This document shows positions 22,302 to 30,592 of a stretch of DNA of 33,053 bases, one piece after another. The notes under the pieces were generated by a model that made no database searches, was not told where the DNA came from, and worked only from the letters and a program-made list of their open reading frames with translations. Source of the stretch: an uncultured Clostridia bacterium (GTDB taxonomy: Bacteria; Bacillota; Clostridia; Oscillospirales; Ruminococcaceae); contig CALWZO010000033.1 in NCBI GenBank assembly GCA_944386045.1, positions 1 to 33,053 of the forward strand. Reading direction: 5' to 3'. How positions within the stretch are numbered: position 1 is the stretch's first letter; each line of letters begins with the position of its first letter. The position numbers and the translations under genes were made by a program.

Positions 22302-23444
22302 ATGAGCAAACTGAAACTGATGACCATAGTCGGCACCAGGCCGGAGATTATCCGCCTGGCAGACGTGATAAAAAAATGCGACAAATATTTTGACCAGGTT
22401 CTGGTGCACACCGGACAGAACTATGACTACGAGCTGAACCAGGTGTTCTTTGATGACCTGGGCCTGCGCGCACCGGATTATTACCTGGATTCTGTGGGCG
22501 ATGACCTGGGCCGGACTATCGGCAACATCATTGCCAAATCATATAAACTGATGTGCGAGGTAAAGCCGGACGCACTGCTGATACTGGGGGACACCAACTC
22601 CTGCCTGTCCGCAATCAGCGCCAAAAGGCTGCATATACCCATTTTCCACATGGAAGCCGGCAACCGCTGTTTTGACGAATGTCTGCCGGAAGAAACCAAC
22701 CGCAGAATTGTGGACCACATCGCCGATGTAAACCTGTGTTATTCAGAACACGCCAGGAGATACCTGAACAGCGAAGGCACCGCAAAAGAGAGGACTTATG
22801 TCACCGGAAGCCCCATGGCAGAGGTGCTGAAAGCCAACCTGGAGCAGATAAAATCTTCCGATATACTGGAAAGACTGGGCCTGGAAAAAGGCAGGTATAT
22901 ACTTCTGTCTGCCCACAGGGAAGAAAATATCGACACTGAACAGAACTTTTTCAGCCTGATGAATGCGGTAAACGCCATGGCCGAAAAGTACGATATGCCC
23001 ATACTCTACTCCTGCCATCCGCGCAGTGCCAAATTTATAAAGCAGAGAAATTTTGTCTTTGACAAAAGGGTAAAGCAGAACAAGCCCCTGGGCTTTCACG
23101 ATTACAATCACCTGCAGATGAACGCCTTTGCGGTGGTGTCTGACAGCGGCACCCTGCCGGAGGAAAGCAGCTTTTTCCTGTCGGTGGGCAACCCTTTCCC
23201 GGCAATATGTATCAGGACCTCCACCGAAAGGCCGGAGGCGCTGGACAAAGGCAATTTTGTGCTGGCCGGCATAACCACAGAGCAGGTTTTGCAGGCAGTG
23301 GACACCGCTGTGGCCATGAATGCCGCCGGTGACTGGGGCATACCGGTGCCGGATTATGTGGAGGAAAATGTATCCACAAAAGTGGTAAAAATAATACAGA
23401 GCTACACCGGCGTTGTAAACAAAATGGTGTGGAGAAAATACTGA
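22302..23444 (+). CDS. capG: CapG/WbjD-type UDP-sugar 2-epimerase (UDP-L-FucNAc formation)
   Basis: A 380-residue member of the UDP-GlcNAc 2-epimerase family. In this operon it carries out the last step, inverting C2 to give UDP-N-acetyl-L-fucosamine. Motifs are MTIVGTRPEIIRLADV, VHTGQNYDYELNQVFF, LILGDTNSCLS, HMEAGNRCFDECLPEETNR and LLSAHREENID, and VVSDSGTLPEESSF near the C-terminus. MEAGNRCFD rather than MecA-type EAGLRT is typical of the FnlC/WbjD branch. The ATG at 22302 is chosen for its position five bases after the capF stop and AGAGG upstream. It is followed by the WbuB-like transferase after 15 bases. Confidence 0.93.
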   Translation: MSKLKLMTIVGTRPEIIRLADVIKKCDKYFDQVLVHTGQNYDYELNQVFFDDLGLRAPDYYLDSVGDDLGRTIGNIIAKSYKLMCEVKPDALLILGDTNSCLSAISAKRLHIPIFHMEAGNRCFDECLPEETNRRIVDHIADVNLCYSEHARRYLNSEGTAKERTYVTGSPMAEVLKANLEQIKSSDILERLGLEKGRYILLSAHREENIDTEQNFFSLMNAVNAMAEKYDMPILYSCHPRSAKFIKQRNFVFDKRVKQNKPLGFHDYNHLQMNAFAVVSDSGTLPEESSFFLSVGNPFPAICIRTSTERPEALDKGNFVLAGITTEQVLQAVDTAVAMNAAGDWGIPVPDYVEENVSTKVVKIIQSYTGVVNKMVWRKY

Positions 23445-23459
23445 TAACAGGACAAACCC

Positions 23460-24680
23460 GTGAAAAAGAAAATTTTGATTGTAAGCCAGCATTACTGGCC
23501 GGAAAATTTCAGGATAAGCGATATAGCCGCCGGTTTTGCCCAAAGGGATATACAGGTGGATGTGCTGTGCGGCATACCCAACTATCCCAACGGTATTGTG
23601 CCTGAAGGCTATGGCCTGTTCAAAAACACAAAACAGCGCCATGAAAATGTCAATATATACCGCGCCTGGGAGATAACCCGAAAGGGTAACAGCAATTTAA
23701 GGATATTTTTAAATTATATATCCTTTCCGTTTTTTGCCTCTTTCAGGGTGCTGGGACTGCTGAAAAACAATTATGACCGGATTTTTTGTTACGAAACCAG
23801 TCCGGTGTACATGATATTTCCCGCCATTGTGGCGTCAAAGCTGAAAAAAATTCCGCTGACGACCTATGTGCTGGACCTGTGGCCGGAAAACCTGTATTCA
23901 GTTTTAAAGGTCAAAAACAAATTCTTGAGGCGGATTTTGAAATCCACCAGCCACTGGCACTATAAAAAATGCGAAAAACTGGTGGCCATGTCCCCATCTT
24001 TAAAGGATACGCTGGTCAAAATAACCGGCAAGGATGACAGGTGCGTTGCGGTGATACCCCATTACTGCGAGTCCTTTTACGAGCAGGAAATACACAGCAA
24101 AGAGCTGGAAAGCAAATACAGCGGCTTTTTCAAAATAGTTTACGCCGGCAATATCAGTCCGGCACAGAACCTGGAAGTGGCTGTTGATGCTGCCGCAATG
24201 CTGAAAAACGACGGTATAAATGATATAAAATTTATCATTGTAGGCGACGGAATGTCCCGCAAAGATATAGAAGATTATGTGCACAGCCGCGGAGTAAAGC
24301 AGTATTTTGACTTTCTGGGCTCAAAGCCGCCGGCGGATATGCCCATATATCATACCCTGGCCGACTGTCTGTTTGCACCGCTGGCCGCAAGCGAGGACCT
24401 GGGCCTGACCATACCGGCAAAGGTGACCGGTTATATGGCTTCAGGCCGCCCGGTGATAACCTGTATAGACGGCGAGGGCAGCTTTGTGGTGGAAAAGGCC
24501 GGCTGCGGACTGACCGGGCCTTCCGGCGACAGCCGGGCGCTGTACAGCAACATCAAGAAAATGTACAGCATGACAGACGAAGAAAGGAACGCTTTGGGAC
24601 GCAATGCCAAAGCGTACCATTTAAAATACCACAGCAGGGAAAAGGTACTTGACCGGCTGACGGATTTTATTTTTAGCTGA
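23460..24680 (+). CDS. WbuB-like GT4 glycosyltransferase (probable L-FucNAc transferase)
   Basis: A 406-residue GT-B glycosyltransferase. The N-terminus KILIVSQHYWPENFRISDI, the GIPNYPNG motif and TTYVLDLWPENLYSVL match WbuB-type enzymes that attach L-FucNAc to a lipid-linked sugar in O-antigen and capsule loci. The C-terminal half carries YAGNISPAQNLEVAVDAA, IVGDGMSRKDIE and the donor-site region FAPLAASEDLGLTIPAKVTGYMA with the E.....P pattern of GT4. The start is GTG at 23460 with AGGA upstream. Its place right after capEFG supports L-FucNAc as donor; acceptor unknown. It has no strong membrane anchor, so it acts at the inner face of the membrane. Confidence 0.88.
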   Translation: MKKKILIVSQHYWPENFRISDIAAGFAQRDIQVDVLCGIPNYPNGIVPEGYGLFKNTKQRHENVNIYRAWEITRKGNSNLRIFLNYISFPFFASFRVLGLLKNNYDRIFCYETSPVYMIFPAIVASKLKKIPLTTYVLDLWPENLYSVLKVKNKFLRRILKSTSHWHYKKCEKLVAMSPSLKDTLVKITGKDDRCVAVIPHYCESFYEQEIHSKELESKYSGFFKIVYAGNISPAQNLEVAVDAAAMLKNDGINDIKFIIVGDGMSRKDIEDYVHSRGVKQYFDFLGSKPPADMPIYHTLADCLFAPLAASEDLGLTIPAKVTGYMASGRPVITCIDGEGSFVVEKAGCGLTGPSGDSRALYSNIKKMYSMTDEERNALGRNAKAYHLKYHSREKVLDRLTDFIFS

Positions 24681-24693
24681 CGGAGGATAGCTT

Positions 24694-25401
24694 TTGAAGA
24701 CACTTGTAATAATTCCCTGTTACAACGAACAGGAAAATATTGAAAAAACCGTGGCGGCGCTGAAAGAAAACGCCCCATGGGCAGATTATCTGGTGATCAA
24801 CGACTGTTCCACCGACGCCAGCCTGGAAATATTAAGGCAGAAAGGGATAAACTTTTTGTCCAACCCCATAAACCTGGGTATCGGCGCAACTGTGCAGGCC
24901 GGGTATATGTACGCCAGGGATAAAGGTTATGACATAGCCGTGCAGATGGATGGTGACGGACAGCACAACCCGCGGTATCTGCGGGATGTGTGCCGCCCCA
25001 TAATGGACGGCAGTGCCGATATGTGCATAGGTTCCCGTTTTATAAACAAAGAGGGCTTTCAGTCATCTTTTATGCGCAGGCTGGGCATAAATATAATATC
25101 CACGCTGATTTTTGTGCTGACCGGCCATAAGGTAAAGGATGTGACCAGCGGCTACCGCGCCTGCGACAGAAAGCTGATAGAGTTTTTTGCAGATAATTAT
25201 GCCGATGATTATCCGGAGCCGGAAGCCATTATCAGCTGTATTTTAAATGGGTTTACAGTGCGCGAAGTGCCGGTAAAAATGGAGGAAAGACAGGGCGGCG
25301 TATCATCCATACGCAGCCTTAAAAGTGCCTATTATATGATAAAAGTTTGCCTGTCGCTGATTGTGCACAGAATACAGGCCTCCGGAAAGGCGGTAAAGTG
25401 A
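24694..25401 (+). CDS. GT2 glycosyltransferase (DPM1/polyprenyl-phosphate sugar synthase-like)
   Basis: A 235-residue GT-A transferase: TLVIIPCYNEQENIEKTV at the N-terminus, DYLVINDCSTDASLEIL, INLGIGATVQAGYMYARD, and the metal-binding QMDGDGQHNPRYL. CIGSRFINKEGFQSSFMRRLG and KDVTSGYRACDRK follow. This is the DPM1-like group, which transfers a sugar from a nucleotide donor to polyprenyl phosphate. There are no C-terminal membrane helices; the next gene (DUF2304) probably supplies the membrane part. The start is TTG at 24694 with GGAGG eight bases upstream. Sugar unknown. Confidence 0.88.
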   Translation: MKTLVIIPCYNEQENIEKTVAALKENAPWADYLVINDCSTDASLEILRQKGINFLSNPINLGIGATVQAGYMYARDKGYDIAVQMDGDGQHNPRYLRDVCRPIMDGSADMCIGSRFINKEGFQSSFMRRLGINIISTLIFVLTGHKVKDVTSGYRACDRKLIEFFADNYADDYPEPEAIISCILNGFTVREVPVKMEERQGGVSSIRSLKSAYYMIKVCLSLIVHRIQASGKAVK

Positions 25402-25402
25402 T

Positions 25403-25783
25403 ATGTTCTTGTTGCAGGAAATGAGATTGCAGTATCTGCTTATACTGGGTGCATTTGTGCTGTTCGGCATGATAGTATGGCTGATAAAAAACAACAAGAT
25501 GGAAATAAAATATTCCATAATATGGCTGGGCTTTTCTTTTACAATGATAGTTTTTTCCATATGGCCTCAGCTGGTTTTCATTTTGGGCGACATCACAAGG
25601 GTAATCAACCCGGTAAACTTTGTTTTTCTTACGCAGATAATATTCATTCTTCTGATACTTTTGTCTGTGTCGGCAGTAATTTCGGGATTTTCCAAAAAAA
25701 TCAAACGCCTGGCACAGACCAACGCTTTGCTGGAAAAACGAATAAGACGGCTGGAAGAAAAGCTGGCCGAAAAAGAAAAATAA
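25403..25783 (+). CDS. DUF2304 family small membrane protein
   Basis: A 126-residue protein with three hydrophobic segments (about residues 9-27, 36-57 and 70-93) and a charged C-terminal coiled coil (KIKRLAQTNALLEKRIRRLEEKL). KYSIIWLGFSFTMIVFSIWP between the first two segments is the DUF2304 signature. DUF2304 genes are commonly found directly after a GT2 gene in glycan loci, as here, one base apart. A role as membrane partner of that transferase is inferred. AAGGCGG before the ATG overlaps the GT2 3' end. Confidence 0.85.
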   Translation: MFLLQEMRLQYLLILGAFVLFGMIVWLIKNNKMEIKYSIIWLGFSFTMIVFSIWPQLVFILGDITRVINPVNFVFLTQIIFILLILLSVSAVISGFSKKIKRLAQTNALLEKRIRRLEEKLAEKEK

Positions 25784-25807
25784 TATTTCCGGCAAAGGAG
25801 CCAGACG

Positions 25808-27280
25808 ATGCTGTTTAATTCTGTAAGCTTTTTAATATTTTTCCCGGTTGTGGTACTGGGGTATTTTGTTATACCTGCCAAGGTCAAAAATTTGTGGCTG
25901 CTGATAGCAAGCTACTATTTTTACATGTCCTGGCAGCCGGTTTATGCGCTGCTGATACTTTTCAGCACCATAAGCACATTTGTGTGCGGACTGCTGATAG
26001 ATTCTGCCCGCAGCCGGAAAAGAAAAAAGCTGTATCTTGCAGTAAATATAATTATAAATATAGCAATTCTGTTTTATTTTAAATATTTCAACTTTTTTGT
26101 GGAAACTTTGCTGGAGCTGTTTCCCTCCCTTTCCATTGCCAAAAATAACAATATGCTGGCAGTGGTGGGCATTTCTTTTTATACATTCCAGTCTTTGGGA
26201 TATTGTATTGATGTGTATAACGGCAAAACCGAAAAGGAAACCAACTTTCTGGATTATGCGCTGTTTGTCAGCTTTTTCCCGCAGCTGGTGGCAGGACCTA
26301 TCGAAAGAAGCACCAATTTTCTGCCGCAGCTGAAAAAGACCTATAAATTTGACTATGACCGTGTTACCGACGGCCTGGTAATGATGGCCTGGGGCTTTTT
26401 CAAAAAGCTGGCGGTGGCAGACACCGCCGCCCTGCTGGTAAATGCTGTGTATAATGATGTGACAAATTACACCGGTGTGCAGCTGGTGCTGGCGACGGTG
26501 CTGTTTGCTTTTCAGATATACTGCGACTTTTCCGGATATTCTGATATAGCCATAGGCGCGGCAAATGTGCTGGGCTTCAAGCTGATGCGCAATTTTTACC
26601 ATCCGTACTTTGCACAGAATGTTGTGGATTTCTGGCGCAGATGGCATATATCCTTGTCCGGCTGGTTCATGGATTATATATACATTCCCCTGGGCGGCTC
26701 ACGCAAGGGAAATGTAAGGACATATGTCAACATAATGATAACATTTCTTATCAGCGGCCTGTGGCACGGTGCGGCTTACACCTTTGTGGTGTGGGGGGCG
26801 CTGAACGGGCTGTACAATGTGTGCGAAAGACTGCTTTTCGGTAAAAAACAAAGACAGATAAGACAGCGGCAGAAAAACGGACTGCCGGTAAAACAGCCGC
26901 CGCTGTACCGCAGAATTTTCAATGCGCTGGTCACATTTGCATTTATAGACTTTTCGTGGATATTTTTCCGCGCAAACAGCATGACCGATGCGGTATATAT
27001 AGTAAGAAATCTTTTTTCTGATATAGGAAGCCTGTTTGCCCCCGGCTATATTACAAGTATGCTCACTCCCATGGGATTTTTTGACAAAAACGGCTGGGCG
27101 GTTATCCTGTGCATCGTCATAATGATGGCGGTGGAAATGTGGGAAGGCAAAGACACCCTTGTGCAGAGGATAAACAAATGTCCGTGGCCTGTCAGGTGGG
27201 CGTTTTATTATTCGGTTATAATTCTTATTGCGCTTTTTGGCTATTTCGGCCAGAGTCAGTTTATTTATTTTCAGTTTTAG
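25808..27280 (+). CDS. MBOAT family O-acyltransferase (AlgI-like)
   Basis: A 490-residue integral membrane protein with about eleven hydrophobic segments. Signature parts are MLFNSVSFLIFFPVVVLGYF at the start, LAVVGISFYTFQSLGYCID, FFPQLVAGPIERSTNFLPQ and YCDFSGYSDIAIGAANVLGF, followed by NFYHPYFAQNVVDFWRRWHISLS and the active-site GLWHG with His320. AlgI-type MBOATs pass an acetyl group from a cytoplasmic donor across the membrane so a partner can acetylate a polysaccharide. The next gene encodes an SGNH-like partner, seven bases later. AAAGGAG precedes the ATG. Confidence 0.94.
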   Translation: MLFNSVSFLIFFPVVVLGYFVIPAKVKNLWLLIASYYFYMSWQPVYALLILFSTISTFVCGLLIDSARSRKRKKLYLAVNIIINIAILFYFKYFNFFVETLLELFPSLSIAKNNNMLAVVGISFYTFQSLGYCIDVYNGKTEKETNFLDYALFVSFFPQLVAGPIERSTNFLPQLKKTYKFDYDRVTDGLVMMAWGFFKKLAVADTAALLVNAVYNDVTNYTGVQLVLATVLFAFQIYCDFSGYSDIAIGAANVLGFKLMRNFYHPYFAQNVVDFWRRWHISLSGWFMDYIYIPLGGSRKGNVRTYVNIMITFLISGLWHGAAYTFVVWGALNGLYNVCERLLFGKKQRQIRQRQKNGLPVKQPPLYRRIFNALVTFAFIDFSWIFFRANSMTDAVYIVRNLFSDIGSLFAPGYITSMLTPMGFFDKNGWAVILCIVIMMAVEMWEGKDTLVQRINKCPWPVRWAFYYSVIILIALFGYFGQSQFIYFQF

Positions 27281-27287
27281 GGGGTAA

Positions 27288-28400
27288 ATGATGCTGAAAC
27301 TTATAGTAAAGCTTGCAATGTTTATCCCGCTGCTGGCTGTGATGATGTATGTTTCCTATCGTGTGGACCCATCGGGACTTTTTTGGGGTGCCGGGTTTGA
27401 AAGACAGGCCAGCGAGTATATGCTGGCCGGAGAATATATCAGCGGATACGAAAGGCTGGACGGCCGAGCGCTGAACGAGGCCTACGCCAAAAATGTGGAA
27501 AGCCGGCCGCAGATACTGATAAACGGCTCGTCCCGTTCGATGCTTATCGACTCGTCTTTTGCCGAAGGGAAAACCCTTTACAATGCCGGCAATGTGGGCG
27601 CGGATGTATATGACTTTTTTACCAGCTATTATATATTTTCCAGAGAGGGAAAAGAGCCGGAAATTTTTGTCATGGGTATAGACCCGTGGATATTTAACGA
27701 CGGAAGCGAAAACATAGACAAACGCAGTGACAAAGAGCTGTATTTTCAGTTTATAGGTGAAGAACTGGGATTTGAAAATCAACAGTATGAAAAGGACAAC
27801 CCCTATGAAAAATACCTGGCGCTTATTGACCCCAGCTATTTTCAGGGCAGCGTGGCTTACTATTTCAAAGACAAAAGTGCCGAAGTTTCCCCTCAGCCGG
27901 TGCCAAAGGACGAAATTTACAATCAGAGCGAAATTATCAAATGCCCTGACGGTTCGATAATTTATGATGTATATTTCCGCACCCGCGACCAGCAAGTAGC
28001 GGACTGGGATGCGCTGACCGCAGCGAATATGCCGCTGATGAGGCTGGTAGATTTCGAGCAGCTGAGCGCTGACTATACACGGCAGTTTGAAAAATTTATA
28101 GAGTATCTGCAAAACAAAGGTATAAGCATAATATTTTACCTTCCGCCCTATCATCCGTATATAATCGAAGCAGCCCTGGCGGATTATGACACTTACCACA
28201 GTCTTTTTGATGTGGAATTATACCTGAAGGATATGGCGGACAAATATGACATACCCATTTACGGTTCATACAACCCTTACGCGGTAAATCTGACAAACAC
28301 GGATTTTATGGACGGTCTGCATCTCAGGCAGGACTCAATAAGAAAAATATTGCCTGTAATCGGCGAAGAAAGTAATAATTTGGAAGAAAATAACATTTAG
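27288..28400 (+). CDS. membrane-anchored SGNH-like acetyltransferase partner of the MBOAT
   Basis: A 370-residue protein with one N-terminal membrane anchor (residues about 4-24) and an extracytoplasmic SGNH-like domain. The possible nucleophile is Ser81 or Ser82 in INGSSRSM, and the late DxxH pair is Asp342/His345 in DGLHLRQ. DltD and AlgX/AlgJ-type proteins use this set to accept an acetyl group from an MBOAT and place it on a glycan. Its placement right after the AlgI-like gene supports that job here. Overall similarity to a named family is loose, so substrate and exact class are uncertain. Two adjacent ATG codons (27288, 27291) follow GGGG; either may be used. Confidence 0.82.
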   Translation: MMLKLIVKLAMFIPLLAVMMYVSYRVDPSGLFWGAGFERQASEYMLAGEYISGYERLDGRALNEAYAKNVESRPQILINGSSRSMLIDSSFAEGKTLYNAGNVGADVYDFFTSYYIFSREGKEPEIFVMGIDPWIFNDGSENIDKRSDKELYFQFIGEELGFENQQYEKDNPYEKYLALIDPSYFQGSVAYYFKDKSAEVSPQPVPKDEIYNQSEIIKCPDGSIIYDVYFRTRDQQVADWDALTAANMPLMRLVDFEQLSADYTRQFEKFIEYLQNKGISIIFYLPPYHPYIIEAALADYDTYHSLFDVELYLKDMADKYDIPIYGSYNPYAVNLTNTDFMDGLHLRQDSIRKILPVIGEESNNLEENNI

Positions 28401-28422
28401 TATAATTTAAAAGGAGATTTTT

Positions 28423-28749
28423 ATGCCTCAGATTATTGTAAAAGGTATCAGCGGCCGGCAGGCTGAAAAAATGAGCGTTGATTGCTGCCGGAAACTGGGC
28501 CGGATATGCCGGTGCCCGTCCGACTGGTTTGTATTTGACCATATACAGTCAGATTTTTATGATGAAAGCGGCAAAATCGCCCACTGGCCTGTTATCCAGG
28601 TGTGGTGGTTTGAGCGCCCGCAGGAAGTGCAGGATTCGGTGGCGCGGCTGCTGAATGATTATCTCAAACGGCAGGGCTACCCCGGAAGCCAGATAAGTTT
28701 TCATATATTTGACTATTCATCATACTATGAAGACGGTCAGCACTACTGA
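28423..28749 (+). CDS. DUF1904 family protein
   Basis: A 108-residue cytoplasmic protein resembling a tautomerase-sized domain. MPQIIVKGIS at the N-terminus, CPSDWFVFDHIQSDFYD, and PVIQVWWFERPQEVQDSVARL are the DUF1904 pattern. Tautomerase relatives use an N-terminal proline, and here Pro2 is present, but no activity has been shown for DUF1904 as far as I know. It follows the SGNH-like gene by 22 bases with AAAAGGAG, and a strong terminator closes the operon behind it. It has no evident link to glycan synthesis and may simply be a passenger. Confidence 0.85.
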   Translation: MPQIIVKGISGRQAEKMSVDCCRKLGRICRCPSDWFVFDHIQSDFYDESGKIAHWPVIQVWWFERPQEVQDSVARLLNDYLKRQGYPGSQISFHIFDYSSYYEDGQHY

Positions 28750-28761
28750 TGCGATAATGAC

Positions 28762-28790
28762 AGGCGGCAGGAGCCGCCTTTTGTTTTTCT
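28762..28790 (+). terminator. terminator closing the glycan operon
   Basis: AGGCGGC (28762-28768) pairs with GCCGCCT (28773-28779) around AGGA, followed by TTGTTTTTCTT. Confidence 0.88.
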
Positions 28791-28897
28791 TCAGAATGAT
28801 TTAGATGATTTTCAGATGAAATTCACCCAATCTTCATTGTGGCTGTCTATAATATTTTCATGGGCGAAAGTCCAAATATTACTTTGGAGAACAAACA

Positions 28898-30394
28898 GTG
28901 AAAAAGATATTTACTGCTGTCATGATGTTTTCCATGGCAGCTGCTGTTGCAGGATGCGCCGAGGAGCAGCGGCCGGTGTCCGATATTGTTTATATACAGC
29001 TGTCTGACCGGCGGATTACGGTGGACGGACAAAACCTGTCAGAAGGGTCAGCCGGCGGTGTGAGCCTGTCAAATGATATAGTATACTACCGGGGAGGCCA
29101 GGGCCGGGACTACGGCGAAGACAGTGATGAGGAGGCCCACAGCCGGCGGGAGGCGGATTCCCACCAGGTTATAACAATAACCCAGCCGGGAAATTACACC
29201 GTCAGCGGCAGCCTGTCCCGGGGACAGATTGCCATAGACCTGGGGCGGGACAGTGCCCGGGACAGCAGTGCGGTGGTAAACCTGACTTTGGACAATGTGG
29301 ACCTTACCTGCACTGTGGCGCCGGCCATAATCTGTTACAACGCCTACGAATGCGGCAGCTATGACACATCTTCCGCTTCCATGGATGTGGACACTTCCGC
29401 CGCCGGATTTAACCTGATTTTGGCGCGGGACAGCGACAACAACATAAACGGCAGTCATGTGGCAAAGATATACAAAGAGGGAACACAGGAAAAACTGCAC
29501 AAATATGATGCGGCAATAGAATCCCTTGTCAGTTTCAATGTGTCGGGTGACGGTGTCCTCAACCTCACTGCCGACAATGAGGGATTGGAAAGTTCTCTGC
29601 ATATGACCATAAACGGAGGAACACTGAATATAACTTCCGGAGATGATGCGCTGAATGCAGGTGAAGACGGTGTCAGTGTGATAACTGTAAACGACGGCCG
29701 GATTATGGCTTGCAGCCGGCTGGGCGATGAGGGCGACGGGATAGATTCCAACGGATGGATAGTGATAAACGGCGGCCACATCATCGCATCTGCCAATGCA
29801 AATTCCATGGACAGCGGTCTGGACAGTGACAACGGAATATATATAAACGGCGGTACAGTGCTGGCCACAGGCAATATGTACGATGAAGTCAGCGGCGACA
29901 GCGCCCAGAATTTTATGGTGCTTAATTTTGACCGGAAGATACGGGCCGGAGATACGGTTATGTTCAAATCTTCAGATGATGTGCCGGTGGTTGCAATGAG
30001 CGCCGCCCAGGATTATACAATTATGGTCTACTCTTCGCCCCTTTTGGTAGAGGACGACTACACCGTATATAAAGTGGAGGAAATAGCCGGTGAAAGCATA
30101 AACGGCATTTACGCCAATATAACCGACTATTCAGGCCGGCAGCAGCTGGCGTATTCCGAAAGCCCCTCTGCCGGAGGTTTTGGCGGCGGCAGACCGTCAA
30201 AGGGTGAAATGCCTGAAGGCGAAATGCCGCAAAGACCCCAGGTCCCGGACGGTGAACCCGTTGATGACGGAAGACAGCCGCCGGATAAACCCGCACAGGA
30301 TCCGCCGGCAGATGCCGCAGACAACCGGCAGAACACGGTTTTTTCCCTTGATTCAGATGCTAACTTTTTCATGAGTATAAAAGCTTATACCTGA
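28898..30394 (+). CDS. DUF4353 (Cthe_2159-like) beta-helix lipoprotein
   Basis: A 498-residue surface lipoprotein. The N-terminus MKKIFTAVMMFSMAAAVAGC ends in a lipobox with the acylated cysteine at residue 20. The body is a right-handed beta-helix built of repeats such as ESSLHMTINGGTLNITSGDDALN, ISVNDGRIMA-type turns, DGIDSNGWIVINGG and DSGLDSDNGIYINGG. The regular D/N-G turns are expected to bind calcium. This is the DUF4353 family, represented by a clostridial polygalacturonate-binding protein. The C-terminal region (about residues 425-475) is rich in Gly, Pro and Glu and looks disordered. The start is GTG at 28898 with GGAG upstream. Carbohydrate binding is inferred. Confidence 0.88.
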   Translation: MKKIFTAVMMFSMAAAVAGCAEEQRPVSDIVYIQLSDRRITVDGQNLSEGSAGGVSLSNDIVYYRGGQGRDYGEDSDEEAHSRREADSHQVITITQPGNYTVSGSLSRGQIAIDLGRDSARDSSAVVNLTLDNVDLTCTVAPAIICYNAYECGSYDTSSASMDVDTSAAGFNLILARDSDNNINGSHVAKIYKEGTQEKLHKYDAAIESLVSFNVSGDGVLNLTADNEGLESSLHMTINGGTLNITSGDDALNAGEDGVSVITVNDGRIMACSRLGDEGDGIDSNGWIVINGGHIIASANANSMDSGLDSDNGIYINGGTVLATGNMYDEVSGDSAQNFMVLNFDRKIRAGDTVMFKSSDDVPVVAMSAAQDYTIMVYSSPLLVEDDYTVYKVEEIAGESINGIYANITDYSGRQQLAYSESPSAGGFGGGRPSKGEMPEGEMPQRPQVPDGEPVDDGRQPPDKPAQDPPADAADNRQNTVFSLDSDANFFMSIKAYT

Positions 30395-30422
30395 GAAACG
30401 CTGTTAAGTGACCTCCTTAAAG

Positions 30423-30456
30423 ACGCCCTGGGCCTTTTGGTTTCAGGGCGTTTTTT
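30423..30456 (+). terminator. intrinsic terminator
   Basis: ACGCCCTG (30423-30430) pairs with CAGGGCGT (30444-30451), followed by a run of six T. Confidence 0.88.
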
Positions 30457-30516
30457 ACAAAATTTCCCATTGCCGTCTGTCAAAATGTTACAAATTATTA
30501 AAAATGAATTTTTCTG

Positions 30517-30545
30517 TTGCAAAATATATGCCAAAGTATTATTAT
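30517..30545 (+). promoter_or_regulatory. promoter of the MFS transporter gene
   Basis: TTGCAA (30517-30522), a 17-base spacer, then TATTAT (30540-30545), 47 bases before the ATG. Confidence 0.6.
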
Positions 30546-30592
30546 TACACAAAGCAATTAACGGCATTTAAGATTTTTTGAGGTAGTTTATC

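Noticed and set aside
28380..28406. TTGGAA...TATAAT before the DUF1904 gene as an internal promoter
   Set aside because: The spacer is only 15 bases and the predicted start would fall on the ribosome site; read-through from the operon is simpler.
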